Part shown: positions 9,672 to 19,013 of the stretch, piece after piece | Layout: the number at the start of each line of letters is the position of its first letter | How positions within the stretch are numbered: the first letter of the stretch is position 1 | Assembly (NCBI GenBank): GCA_903911145.1 | Contig: CAIWCD010000002.1 | Span: 1-64,000 of the forward strand | DNA from: an uncultured delta proteobacterium | Lineage (GTDB): Bacteria; Myxococcota; Myxococcia; Myxococcales; 40CM-4-68-19 | Direction of reading: 5' to 3' | DNA length: 64,000 nt | Program-made: the position numbers and the translations under genes | The notes under the pieces: model-generated | The model's database searches: none | What the model was told of the DNA's origin: nothing | Seen by the model: only the letters and a program-made list of their open reading frames with translations

Positions 9672-10424
9672 ATGGCGGACGGAACCATCGATGTGCGTGA
9701 GCATGGCGCGGTGCGCGTGCTCGCCTTCAACCGGCCCGAGAAGAAGAATTCGCTCACGCAGGCAATGTATCTCGCCCTCAACGCGGAGCTGAAGAAAGCA
9801 TCCGACGATCCGGCCGTGCGCGTGGTGCTGTTGACCGGCACCGATGGCGTCTTCACTGCGGGAAACGACCTCGGCGATTTCCTCCATGCGCCGCCGATCG
9901 GTGACGACGCGCCTGTCATCCAGCTGCTCTACATCCTCGCCGATTACGCAAAGCCGATCGTCGCTGCGATCGATGGTCCGGCTGTCGGAATCGGTACGAC
10001 GATTCTGCTGCACGTCGACGATTCGATCGCCACGACACGCGCGCGCTTTGCTCTCCCGTTCGTCAATCTCGGGCTCGTCCCCGAGGCGGGCTCGAGCCTT
10101 CTCTTGCCGCTGCTCGTCGGCATGCAGCGGGCCTCGCGCTGGTTATTGAGCGGCGAGGCATTCGACGCGCAGGCCGCGCTGGGCGCGGGTTTGATTAATG
10201 AGGTCGTCGCGCCCGAGGAACTCTTCACGACCGCGCTCGCCCGCGCGCAGACGCTCGCGCTGCGTCCAGCGGAAGCGCTCGTCGCGAGCAAGAAGCTCTT
10301 GCGAGATCCGCTGCGCGAGCAAGTGCGCACGACCATCCGCCACGAGGCGAAGCTCTTCGGCGAGCGGCTGCAATCGGCGGAAGCGAAGGCGGCGCTCGCG
10401 GGGTTTCTCGCGAAGCGGCGATAG
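9672..10424 (+). CDS. Enoyl-CoA hydratase/isomerase family protein
   Basis: MADGTIDVREHGAVRVLAFNRPEKKNSLTQAMY...GVFTAGNDLGDF...IDGPAVGIGTTILLHVD; crotonase fold. Confidence 0.9.
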   Translation: MADGTIDVREHGAVRVLAFNRPEKKNSLTQAMYLALNAELKKASDDPAVRVVLLTGTDGVFTAGNDLGDFLHAPPIGDDAPVIQLLYILADYAKPIVAAIDGPAVGIGTTILLHVDDSIATTRARFALPFVNLGLVPEAGSSLLLPLLVGMQRASRWLLSGEAFDAQAALGAGLINEVVAPEELFTTALARAQTLALRPAEALVASKKLLRDPLREQVRTTIRHEAKLFGERLQSAEAKAALAGFLAKRR

Positions 10425-10473
10425 TTCCTCGATATCGGGCTGCAATCGCCCAAATTCAATTCGGAGAGGCCGA

Positions 10474-11238
10474 GTGATCGCCATCGAAGGCTACCAGTGT
10501 CGATTTGAGCCGCGAGGTGCTTTCTCGGCGCGACGCATGGGTGCCGCACGCGCGCCGCGTCCAGATTCGATTGAAGTGGAGATCAAGCCCAACGGGATCG
10601 CGACGCTTGTTCCGGGAGAAATTCTCGATCGCGATGACGCGGAGGATATCGACGACGTCATGCTCCCGAATCCGGTTCGCTTCCAGCTCGAGGGCAGAGA
10701 CCTGCTCGCCTTGCAGTTTGGCGAACCGGCAGAGAACGGGACGGCGCTCATTGCCTCAACCGGCGTTGCCGAAGAGTTGGGCCGATTCGAATCGGGATCC
10801 ATCGGCCAACACTGGAGCATCGTGACTGACAAGTTGGTCTGCTCCTGGCCAAGAGGGCTGGGCGTGGAGACAGGAAAAGGACGGAACGGGATCGACTTTC
10901 TTTTCTATGGAAACTTCGATTCGCGAGACGGGACGATCTTCATCCAAGGCCCATTTTCTGATCAGAACGCCCCCAACCCGCTCGATCTTGTTGCTCCAGG
11001 CCAATCGATCTGTGACTCCGATGTCACCTCAAGAGGACTCTGGGCCGACCTGACGTATCTGCACGAAGGCCAGCGCTGGACGCAGCGACGATTCCTGCTC
11101 GGCACCAGCGCGGACGGTGGGCATTTTCTAATCACTGGACAGGCGCCTGTCGAACCGGGGGATCCGTGGTTGGACAACGTCTTCATCGTGGCCGCGACGC
11201 TGCGACCCAGTTCGTCGGGAATGGCGGAGCGGCATTAG
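10474..11238 (+). CDS. Hypothetical protein
   Basis: GTG start preceded by cggagagg; the frame stays open for 254 codons and antisense ORFs are shorter. Confidence 0.6.
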   Translation: MIAIEGYQCRFEPRGAFSARRMGAARAPRPDSIEVEIKPNGIATLVPGEILDRDDAEDIDDVMLPNPVRFQLEGRDLLALQFGEPAENGTALIASTGVAEELGRFESGSIGQHWSIVTDKLVCSWPRGLGVETGKGRNGIDFLFYGNFDSRDGTIFIQGPFSDQNAPNPLDLVAPGQSICDSDVTSRGLWADLTYLHEGQRWTQRRFLLGTSADGGHFLITGQAPVEPGDPWLDNVFIVAATLRPSSSGMAERH

Positions 11239-11334
11239 CAAGACAAACGACGAGCATGAAGTCGAAGGCGCACCGATTTGCAGGTATATCGTCCGTCCCG
11301 CGCACGCATGCGCATCCAACGCCAGGAGCACGAC

Positions 11335-12156
11335 GTGTCCAATCTCAAAGGTAAGACCCTCTTCATCTCCGGCGCGAGCCGCGGCATCGGACTCGCGATC
11401 GCGCTGCGGGCCGCGCGGGACGGGGCCAATATCGTCATCGCGGCCAAGACGACCGAGCCGCACGCGAAGCTTCCCGGCACGATCTACACGGCCGCGGAGG
11501 AGATCGAGAAGGCCGGCGGCAAGGCGCTGCCCTGCATCGTTGATATCCGCGACGAGAATCAGATTGCCGCCGCCGTGCAGAAGGCGGTCGATACCTTTGG
11601 CGGCATCGATATCCTGGTGAATAACGCCAGCGCCATTAGCCTCACGGGCACGGTCGATACTTCAATGAAGCGATATGACCTGATGCACTCGGTGAATACG
11701 CGCGGTACGTTCGCCTGCTCGCAGGCCTGCATTCCCCACCTCAAGAAGTCGAGCAATCCGCATATCCTGATGAACTCGCCGCCGCTCAATATGGAGGCGC
11801 GCTGGTTCGCGCCGCACGTGGCCTATACGATCGCGAAGTTTGGAATGAGCCTCTGCGTATTGGGAATGGCGGAGGAGCTGCGCGACGATGGGATCGCCGT
11901 CAATGCGCTCTGGCCGCGCACCGTGATCGCAACCTCGGCGGTGAAGAATCTCCTCGGCGGCGACGATACGATCCAGGGGAGCCGCTCGCCGGAGATCATG
12001 GCCGATGCGGCCTATGCGATCTTCAATCGGCCGAGCCGCTCATTCACTGGCAACTTCTGCATCGACGACGAAGTGCTCAAGGCCGAAGGAATCACCGACC
12101 TCGCGAAGTATCAATCGGTGCCCGGCGCGGATTTAATCCCTGACTTCTTTATCTAA
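11335..12156 (+). CDS. SDR family oxidoreductase, HSDL2-like
   Basis: GASRGIGLAIA, NNASAISLTGT, SPPLNMEARWFAPHVAYTIAKFGMSLCVLGMAEE; GTG start with AGGAG upstream. Confidence 0.88.
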   Translation: MSNLKGKTLFISGASRGIGLAIALRAARDGANIVIAAKTTEPHAKLPGTIYTAAEEIEKAGGKALPCIVDIRDENQIAAAVQKAVDTFGGIDILVNNASAISLTGTVDTSMKRYDLMHSVNTRGTFACSQACIPHLKKSSNPHILMNSPPLNMEARWFAPHVAYTIAKFGMSLCVLGMAEELRDDGIAVNALWPRTVIATSAVKNLLGGDDTIQGSRSPEIMADAAYAIFNRPSRSFTGNFCIDDEVLKAEGITDLAKYQSVPGADLIPDFFI

Positions 12157-12168
12157 GCAGGGATTAAA
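12132..12168. terminator. Bidirectional terminator-like stem-loop overlapping the SDR stop codon
   Basis: tttaatccctg N15 cagggattaaa, 11 bp perfect dyad between convergent genes. Confidence 0.65.
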
Positions 12169-12171
12169 AAC

Positions 12172-12546
12172 TCAGCGCGACATCGAGGCCATCTTCTTCA
12201 CGGCGGCAACGAGGATATCGGCCTTGAATGGCTTGATCATCCACGCCTGACAGCCGGCCTTCTTGCCGCGCATCATCAGCTCCGTGTTGCCCTCGGTCGA
12301 GAGGACCGCGATGGGCATCTTGTGCCCTTCCTTGCGCACGGTCTCGATGAGCTGGATGCCGTTCATGATGGGCATATTGATATCGCAGACCACGGCGGCG
12401 AAGCCGGGCGTCGACCGGATCTTGTTGACGCCATCCTGGCCATCGACCGCTTCGGTCACGTCGAATCCTGCATCCGTCAGCGCCATGCGAACCTGCTGGC
12501 GCACGAGTGGCGAGTCGTCGACAACGAGTACCTTCTGAGCAGCCAT
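12172..12546 (-). CDS. Single-domain CheY-like response regulator
   Basis: VLVVDDSPLVRQ...VVCDINMPIMNG...AVLSTEG...MIKPFKAD, intact receiver residues. Confidence 0.92.
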   Translation of the reverse strand: MAAQKVLVVDDSPLVRQQVRMALTDAGFDVTEAVDGQDGVNKIRSTPGFAAVVCDINMPIMNGIQLIETVRKEGHKMPIAVLSTEGNTELMMRGKKAGCQAWMIKPFKADILVAAVKKMASMSR

Positions 12547-12614
12547 AATTCCCTTTTTTTGCGCGTCGCGCTTCGACGATCAGGTGCCGCGTTGGTGTTG
12601 AAAATTCGTGTCGC

Positions 12615-13271
12615 TCAATCGAAGAGAACCAGCTCTCCAGCATTCGCGGCGCCGAGCAGCTCTGTGCCGCTGATATTGGCGATCGCAGGAGGAGGAGTCT
12701 CGGGAGGCGGCAACTGAAGCTGCTTGGCAACCGCGTGTTCGAGATCATACGCGAGCCGATCGAGGCCCAGCATCGACTGCGCTACCGGATCGATGACCTG
12801 AAGCGCCGAGAGAGCCGAGTGCGACTGGAGCACGATGCCCTGCATCTTCTCGTCCGCGTGCGCCACCAACTCGCCTAGGTCGCTGCGAAGAGATAGAAGA
12901 GCTTGCTCGAATCCCGCCAGACTCGTCCCCAGCGACGCCGAAAACACGCGCGAGACCTGGCTCTTGACGACTGCGTGTTGAACCGCTTCGCTTTGTGCAG
13001 CGACGCTGCGGCCGATGTCGCGGAGATATTCGCTCGTCGCGTGGCCCTGCGCCTGAAACGCAACCGATATATCCGCATTGGTCGAAGTGGCGGTGCGCAA
13101 AGCCTGTACGCGCGTGGTCAACCACCCAGCGTGGTCGACAATCGCCTTGAGCGCCTCGCCGGTCTTCAGGCCGGCCTGCTCGCTCAACGCGTTCGCTTGC
13201 CGGATCCGATCGGCCGCGTCGCTGCGAAAGCGCGCAACCAATTCGAGCGCACCTGTTCCCACTTCCGTCAT
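12615..13271 (-). CDS. Helical/coiled-coil protein, hypothetical (phasin- or chemotaxis-like)
   Basis: Start MTEVGTGALELVARFRSDAADRIRQA; long helical sequence upstream of cheY-like gene on the same strand. Confidence 0.6.
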   Translation of the reverse strand: MTEVGTGALELVARFRSDAADRIRQANALSEQAGLKTGEALKAIVDHAGWLTTRVQALRTATSTNADISVAFQAQGHATSEYLRDIGRSVAAQSEAVQHAVVKSQVSRVFSASLGTSLAGFEQALLSLRSDLGELVAHADEKMQGIVLQSHSALSALQVIDPVAQSMLGLDRLAYDLEHAVAKQLQLPPPETPPPAIANISGTELLGAANAGELVLFD

Positions 13272-13453
13272 CGATTCATCCCGTGCATACCAATGCACTT
13301 GTCACTTCCAATCAGCTAGATTGCAATTGTTGCATATTGCACAGCGGCGCGCATCTCGGCAAGCCGAGGCTTGCGTATACCAGCGCACGCAACCGGAAGG
13401 ATAGGAAGCATTGATTGGGGATTGAACGGAGGCGCCCGCAGAGGGCGAGGCGA

Positions 13454-13486
13454 CGCGCGATTGCCTGACTGCTGGACAATCGCGCG
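13454..13486. terminator. Stem-loop downstream of the small zinc-binding-like gene
   Basis: cgcgcgattg N13 caatcgcgcg, 10 bp perfect stem; no T-run. Confidence 0.4.
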
Positions 13487-13513
13487 CGCCAGTCGCGCAG
13501 AGTGCGCGAGCGA

Positions 13514-13810
13514 CTACTTCTTGTGCTTGGCGTTCCAGGACTCGCGAGCGGCTTCCTGCTGCTTCTTCGAGAGCGACTTGAGGTGCTCCTCGCAGATGAA
13601 GCCATAGCGCGGGCCGCGCGAGCGGTTCTTGCAGCCGTCAACGCGGCAGTTCATATCGAGCTTGCGGCCAGCGGTGCTGCGGCGCGGGCGGCCGGGACCG
13701 CGGGTGGCCTTGGCTGCGGCGGCCGGGGCGCTGTGCTTACCGCCGAGGCGCTCCGCGATCAGGTCGGCGAGGTGGTGCAACACGCTATCGAGATGGTTGG
13801 TCTTGGGCAT
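13514..13810 (-). CDS. Small basic protein with AT-hook-like RGPGRPRR and C/H metal-binding-like motif
   Basis: KATRGPGRPRRSTAGRKLDMNCRVDGCKNRSRGPRYGFICEEHLKSLSKKQQEAARESW. Confidence 0.75.
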   Translation of the reverse strand: MPKTNHLDSVLHHLADLIAERLGGKHSAPAAAAKATRGPGRPRRSTAGRKLDMNCRVDGCKNRSRGPRYGFICEEHLKSLSKKQQEAARESWNAKHKK

Positions 13811-13992
13811 AACGGTGCTTATACGCGCTTCAATCAGTTTGACAACAGCTAAATGACGTATCGCGACTATGGTGATTCAATCGAAGGCTATCCGCTCTCC
13901 TCTGGCGGGGCATAGCAAGAGTGAATCAGTGTGGACGCGCGGGTATCAACGAATCGAACGGACTGAATTCAATCAGCGGGCCCGTTCAATGC

Positions 13993-16770
13993 CTATTTAC
14001 CCGACTTGCCGAAGAGCACTGCGAAGCTCTTCGCCTGCGCCTCGCGACGGGAAATACAGAGCCGTGCGGCCTCGAGCCCCTGCTCGAGTTCAAGCGCTGC
14101 GCCCGGCACCTTCGCAATGCGAGGGCGGAGAAAGGATTCGATTGCATTCAATTGCGCGCGCTCGCAGCTCGATTGAGCCAACGATCGAACCAGATTCGAT
14201 TCGCTATCGGCCGGAATCCGGGCGAGCAGTGCGTCCCAATGACCTTCAATCCAATCCACCGCGGCCGCGCGCGTCTCGTCGTGCGAGAGCTGGCCGCTGG
14301 GAATCTGCAGCCGCTCGTTCTGGCGCAGCCGCGAATCGAGCGAGAGCGCGAGCAGCGCAGGCGTCGCCGTGGCATCGCGCAACTCGGAAAGGGCATCGAG
14401 AATGCGCGCGCGAATCGGCACCTGCTCCTCGGTGGCGAGCCGCTCAATCAATTTCAGCCGCACCTCGGGACCGCTCTCCTTCACCGCCAGCGCGAGCGCG
14501 AGCGAGGCCAATTCCGGAGGCACCGCGGAGGAATCAAACGCCGCCGCCTCGAGGTGCGCATAGGCAAGGCCGCGCCGCTTGCCCTCCTCGCGCACCGCTC
14601 CATCGCGAGCCGTGAGCGCGAGCGCAGTGAGCACCGCGGTCCGCTCGTCGCGCGTCGCCAGATCGTCCTCTTTCGCGGCAATCCATCCAACCTTCTTCCC
14701 GAGCGGCGAATAGGTCCTGCGCGCATACCCCTCGAGCGTCGGACGCAGCGCCGGATCGAGGACGTGCTCGTGCGCATCGGCGAGAAGATCGGCCAGCACG
14801 AGGCTCACGGTCGGCTCTCGATCGTGGGAGAGCGCCTCGAGCGCGTGCGCCGCCTCGGTCACCGGAAGTCTGCTCTGCCAATAGGAGGCCAGCAGATTGG
14901 CAGCGAGCGACGCCCGCTCGGGGACCGACTGCTTCCCGCGCCCCTTGATGAGCAGCTCGAGATCATTGGCATTCAAACTGAAATGGAAATAGCCAAGCCC
15001 GCCCTGGTTCGGCATCAGCCAGTCCGGGCAGCGCTTGCCCGGCAGCTCGAGTTCGCCCGTCTTCTCGGTCAAGAGCGTGCAGGCCGAGAGAGTCTCGCCG
15101 AGCACGCCCGCGTTGATGCAGATGGGCAGTTGCCAGCGCTGCGCCTTGATTGCCTCACTCACCGCGGCGCCCACCGGCAGCGAGCGCTCCTGCTCGAGGA
15201 GGACCTTCACGGTCTTGCCGACGCAGGAGAGTCTGGCATGCACGCGCGGCACGCCCGGCTGGTCGAGGAAGCTGCGCATCGGAGCGCCTACGTCGCGCCC
15301 TGCCGCCTCGCTCAAGGCCGCGAAGAGATCGTCGCTCGAGCCACTGCCGCCTGCGTGCGCGCGCAGATATTTCTGGATGCCCTTGCGGAAATTCGCCGGT
15401 CCGATCCACGCCTCGATCATCGAGAGAAGGCGGGCGCCCTTCTCGTAGGTGAGCGAGTCGAACTCGTTCCAGATCGAGGCCTCGTCCTCGACGGGCTTGC
15501 GGATCGCGCGGGCCGTGAGGGTGGCGTCGCTGAGCATCGCCGCGTGCACCCGCGCAAGCTGGCCGATCTGCGCGCGCAACTCGGGCCGCCACTCCTCGAC
15601 CGTGCGCGTCTCCATCCAGGCGGCGAACGATTCATTGAGCCACGCATCGGTCCACCAGCGCAGCGTGACGAGATCGCCGAACCACTGGTGGGCCATCTCG
15701 TGCGCCATCGTGACGGCGATGTTCGACTCGGCGCGCAGCCCCTCGATGCTCGGAGAGAAGAGCAGATCCTCCTCGCAATAGGTGATTGCGCCAGCGTTCT
15801 CCATCGCGCCCCACGCAAAGTCAGGGACGGCGATCTGGTCGAGCTTCTCGTACGGGAAGCCGATGCCAAACCAGGCCTCGAGGCGCGGAAGCAGCGCCGC
15901 CGTCGCCTCGAGCGCAAAGCGCAGCTCGCCACCTCGCCCCTGCGGCGCGATCCCGCGAATCGGCAGCGGATGATCGCGGACTTCATTCGGCGGCAGCGGC
16001 GGCATCGGCACGACGTCGAACGGGCCGACCGCGAACGCGAGCAGATAGGTCGGCAGCGGCGCGGTGGTGTTGAAGCGCACGCGGCGCATTCCCGCATCGA
16101 CCAACTGATCGTCGTTGATCGATGTGTTCGAGATCGCCACGTCCTTCGCAGGCACGACCAGCTCGATGTCCCAGGGGATCTTGAAGGCCGGCTCGTCGAA
16201 TCCGGGAAACGCGCGTCGCGCCGAGATCACCTCGAATTGCGTGAAGGCGTACGGCAGCTGCTTCTCTTTCGCGACATAGAGACCGGCGAGCTGCTCGCCG
16301 AACGGCGCGTCCCACGCGATCGTCAGCAGCGCACGACCCGCGACCGCGCAAGGCAGCGAGATGCGCACCAACCCGCCCTCGTTGACCTGCTCGTATTTCA
16401 CGGGAAGGCGCGCGCCCTGCAGATCGATGTGCGACTCGGTGACGTGCAGGTCGCGGCCGTGGATCCAGATCGTCGAGCGCGGCTGGTCGAGCTGCAGCGC
16501 GATCGCGGCGAGGCCCGAGAAGCGCGGCTGCGCGGGATCGATGTTGAGCGAGAGCGCCGCCGAAGTCGGCCGGACGTCGCCGGGCAGACGCAGCGCGGGC
16601 GGCAGCTCCCTGGCGGCCCTGGGATCGATCGGAAGAACGCGCGCGGTGCTCTCTTCGGGAAGCGGCGTGCACACGTCGGGCGCAGCTGCGGCAAGCGCCG
16701 GCGTTCCTGCGATGGCGAAGACGCAAAGTGCCGCGCAGGCCAGACTGCGCGGTGCGGTTCGAGCGGACAT
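13993..16770 (-). CDS. M1 family metallopeptidase (aminopeptidase N-like), secreted
   Basis: GAMENAGAITYCEED and HEMAHQWFGDLVTLRWWTDAWLNESFAAWME; signal peptide ACAALCVFAIAGTPALAAAAP. Confidence 0.95.
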   Translation of the reverse strand: MSARTAPRSLACAALCVFAIAGTPALAAAAPDVCTPLPEESTARVLPIDPRAARELPPALRLPGDVRPTSAALSLNIDPAQPRFSGLAAIALQLDQPRSTIWIHGRDLHVTESHIDLQGARLPVKYEQVNEGGLVRISLPCAVAGRALLTIAWDAPFGEQLAGLYVAKEKQLPYAFTQFEVISARRAFPGFDEPAFKIPWDIELVVPAKDVAISNTSINDDQLVDAGMRRVRFNTTAPLPTYLLAFAVGPFDVVPMPPLPPNEVRDHPLPIRGIAPQGRGGELRFALEATAALLPRLEAWFGIGFPYEKLDQIAVPDFAWGAMENAGAITYCEEDLLFSPSIEGLRAESNIAVTMAHEMAHQWFGDLVTLRWWTDAWLNESFAAWMETRTVEEWRPELRAQIGQLARVHAAMLSDATLTARAIRKPVEDEASIWNEFDSLTYEKGARLLSMIEAWIGPANFRKGIQKYLRAHAGGSGSSDDLFAALSEAAGRDVGAPMRSFLDQPGVPRVHARLSCVGKTVKVLLEQERSLPVGAAVSEAIKAQRWQLPICINAGVLGETLSACTLLTEKTGELELPGKRCPDWLMPNQGGLGYFHFSLNANDLELLIKGRGKQSVPERASLAANLLASYWQSRLPVTEAAHALEALSHDREPTVSLVLADLLADAHEHVLDPALRPTLEGYARRTYSPLGKKVGWIAAKEDDLATRDERTAVLTALALTARDGAVREEGKRRGLAYAHLEAAAFDSSAVPPELASLALALAVKESGPEVRLKLIERLATEEQVPIRARILDALSELRDATATPALLALSLDSRLRQNERLQIPSGQLSHDETRAAAVDWIEGHWDALLARIPADSESNLVRSLAQSSCERAQLNAIESFLRPRIAKVPGAALELEQGLEAARLCISRREAQAKSFAVLFGKSGK

Positions 16771-16820
16771 AAGTCCGAGTTATCCACAGCGCGCGCGAAA
16801 CTTCACTTTTTTGGCCGGGG

Positions 16821-16847
16821 TGCGCGGCAGGGACATTCTGCCGCGCA
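16821..16847. terminator. Stem-loop downstream of trxB
   Basis: tgcgcggcag N7 ctgccgcgca, 10 bp perfect stem. Confidence 0.5.
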
Positions 16848-16851
16848 GGCG

Positions 16852-17787
16852 CTAAGCGTGTCCGTGCTCTCCGAGAAACCGCTCCGCATCGATCGCCGCC
16901 ATGCAGCCCGTTCCGGCCGCGGTCACGGCCTGTCGATAGATCGGATCGGCCGCGTCGCCTGCCGCAAAGACGCCCGCGATGTTCGTGCGCGTCGAGCCCG
17001 GCGCCACCTTGATGTAGCCGACGTCGTCGAGCTCAATTTGCCCCTTGAACAGCTCGGTGTTCGGCTGGTGGCCGATCGCAATGAAGAGCCCCTTGGCCGC
17101 GACGACCTTCTCCGTGCCGTCCTTCAGATTCTTCGTGCGCACGCCCGACAGACCCGTCGCCTTCTCGCCAAGCACCTCGATGATCTCCTGGTCGAGCTCC
17201 CACGCGATCTTGGGGTTCGCCTGCGCGCGCGCGATCATCACCTTCGAGGCGCGGAACGTGTCGCGGCGATGAATCACGGTCACCTTGCTGCACATCTTCG
17301 AGAGGTAGTTCGCCTCCTCCATCGCGGTGTCGCCGCCGCCGACGACGAGCACTTCCTTGTTGCGGAAGAAGAAGCCGTCGCACGTCGCGCAGGCCGAGAC
17401 GCCGTGGCCCGAGAGCGCCTTCTCCGAGGGCAGGCCGAGCCACTTGGCCGTCGCGCCGGTGCAGATCACGACCGTCTCCGCGAGCATCGTGCGCCCATCG
17501 GACGCGACCGTGAACGGCCGCTTCGCGAAATCCACGCTCGTCACCACGTCGTCGATGATCTCGGTGCCGAACCGCTTCGCCTGCTCGCGGAAGAGCTCCA
17601 TCATCTCCGGCCCCATGATGCCCTTCGGGAAGCCCGGATAGTTCTCGACGTCATTGGTGATGGTCAGCTGCCCGCCCGGCTGCATCCCGGTGAAGAGCAC
17701 GGGCTTCAAATTCGCGCGCGCCGCGTAGATCGCAGCGGTGTATCCAGCAGGCCCAGAGCCGACGATGACGATCGCGTGCTTCTCCAT
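16852..17787 (-). CDS. trxB: Thioredoxin-disulfide reductase
   Basis: MEKHAIVIVGSGPAGYTAAIYAARANLKP...CATCDGFFFRNKEVLVVGGGDTAMEEA...VFAAGDAADPIYRQAVTAAGTGCMAAIDAERFL. Confidence 0.96.
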   Translation of the reverse strand: MEKHAIVIVGSGPAGYTAAIYAARANLKPVLFTGMQPGGQLTITNDVENYPGFPKGIMGPEMMELFREQAKRFGTEIIDDVVTSVDFAKRPFTVASDGRTMLAETVVICTGATAKWLGLPSEKALSGHGVSACATCDGFFFRNKEVLVVGGGDTAMEEANYLSKMCSKVTVIHRRDTFRASKVMIARAQANPKIAWELDQEIIEVLGEKATGLSGVRTKNLKDGTEKVVAAKGLFIAIGHQPNTELFKGQIELDDVGYIKVAPGSTRTNIAGVFAAGDAADPIYRQAVTAAGTGCMAAIDAERFLGEHGHA

Positions 17788-17886
17788 GTGCAAAACCCCT
17801 CGCGTTGAGTGCGCCCTTCTAGAGCAGATCCGGCGCAAATGCTCTTGCGTCAGATGCGCGCGACCTCTGTTAGGATTTGAGCACGC

Positions 17887-18348
17887 ATGGACCCGACCCA
17901 GCTCAAGCAGATCCCGCTCTTCGCGAACCTCACGCCCGCGCACCTCGCGAGCGTCGCGGCGATCGCGGCCACCAAGAGCTTCAAGGCCAACGAGAAGATC
18001 TTCGAGGAGGGCGAGGTCGGCGGCGAGATGTTCCTCATCGCGACGGGCAAGGTCCGCATCTCGAAGATGGTCCCGGGCGTCGGCGAAGAGGCGCTCGCGA
18101 TCCTCGAGCCGGGCAGCTACTTCGGCGAGATGGCGCTCATCGACGACACGCCGCGCTCGGCCGACGCGACCGCGCACCAGGCCTGCACGCTGCTCACGAT
18201 CCAGAAGTCGGCGCTCGAGACGCTGATGCTGGCGAACAAGGATCTCGCGTACGAGCTGCTCACGACGTTCGTGAAGACGCTCTCGGGGCGGCTGCGGGAG
18301 ACGAACGATAAGATCAAGGCGTTCTTCGCGTTGAGCGCACGGTACTAG
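17887..18348 (+). CDS. Cyclic nucleotide-binding domain protein
   Basis: IPLFANLTPAHLASVA...IFEEGEVGGEMFLIATGKVRISK...LEPGSYFGEMALIDDTPRSADATA; no DNA-binding domain. Confidence 0.93.
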   Translation: MDPTQLKQIPLFANLTPAHLASVAAIAATKSFKANEKIFEEGEVGGEMFLIATGKVRISKMVPGVGEEALAILEPGSYFGEMALIDDTPRSADATAHQACTLLTIQKSALETLMLANKDLAYELLTTFVKTLSGRLRETNDKIKAFFALSARY

Positions 18349-18351
18349 CGC

Positions 18352-18481
18352 GCCGCGGGGCGCCGGTGCTGCTGGCCGTGCTCGGACATGCATCCGCGGC
18401 TGACGCAGAGAGTGCTCGCTGCGGAGAGTCGTGCGGCCGCTGCTGAACTGCGCGCGGCCTGCAGCACCGGCGCCCCGCGGC
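18352..18481. repeat. ~130 bp element bounded by perfect 21 bp inverted repeats (large hairpin or MITE-like)
   Basis: gccgcggggcgccggtgctgc at 18352-18372 and its exact reverse complement gcagcaccggcgccccgcggc at 18461-18481. Confidence 0.8.
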
Positions 18482-18573
18482 TATGACCGGACGAAAAGAG
18501 ATCGACGCAAAGATCGCGCGACGACGATCAGACGTTCCACTTGATCGTTGCCGTCAGTCCTTAAGGAGTCATC

Positions 18574-18898
18574 ACATGGCATTTTCGATCCGCTGCGCCG
18601 CGCTGCTCCTCGTCGCGTTCGTCCTGTCGGCTCCGCCTTCAAGGCGAAGCTCGCCGTCATCCAGTCTCTCAAGGGCAAGCCACCGGTTGGCGATTCCTTC
18701 GAGGCAGAGACCAGCCACGACGAGCCACCTGTACATGCCTGCCCACTGGTCCTGAAGGCTGGCAAGAGCTACCTGCTGTTTCTGCGCTACGAAGGCAGCG
18801 CGCTGGTGCTCGAGCGCTATCACTCCTGGGATGGCGAAGTGGGCGACGTCCGAACGGACGCGTATGTGCGCGAGATCGCCGCGATGCATCTGCAGTGA
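18574..18898 (+). pseudogene. Small secreted protein gene with apparent internal frameshift/deletion
   Basis: aaggag then ATG encodes MAFSIRCAALLLVAFVLSAP in one frame; the remainder AFKAKLAVIQSLKGKPPVGDSFEAETSHDE...LKAGKSYLLFLRYEG lies in another frame. Confidence 0.5.
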
Positions 18899-18948
18899 AT
18901 TCCCGCGGCAGCGGTATCGAGCCGAGACTGCACGAATGACTCGTTCGG

Positions 18949-18984
18949 CGCGACCCTACATTTTGTACAAATTGTAGGGTCGCG
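18949..18984. repeat. 36 bp near-perfect palindrome between convergent genes
   Basis: cgcgaccctaca ttttgtacaaat tgtagggtcgcg: 12 bp perfect arms, and the centre is itself near-palindromic (ttgtacaa). Confidence 0.85.
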
Positions 18985-19013
18985 GCGGAGCATCTCTTTC
19001 GCGGGGCGAGCGA

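Noticed and set aside
13921-17808. 1295-aa plus-strand ORF opposite M1 peptidase and trxB
   Set aside because: Arg/His/Leu-rich composition; spans two well-supported genes and their intergenic region; no recognisable motif.
18352-18481. Element considered as a tRNA or known riboswitch
   Set aside because: No cloverleaf, no anticodon arm or TψC motif, and it is 3' of a gene rather than in a leader.
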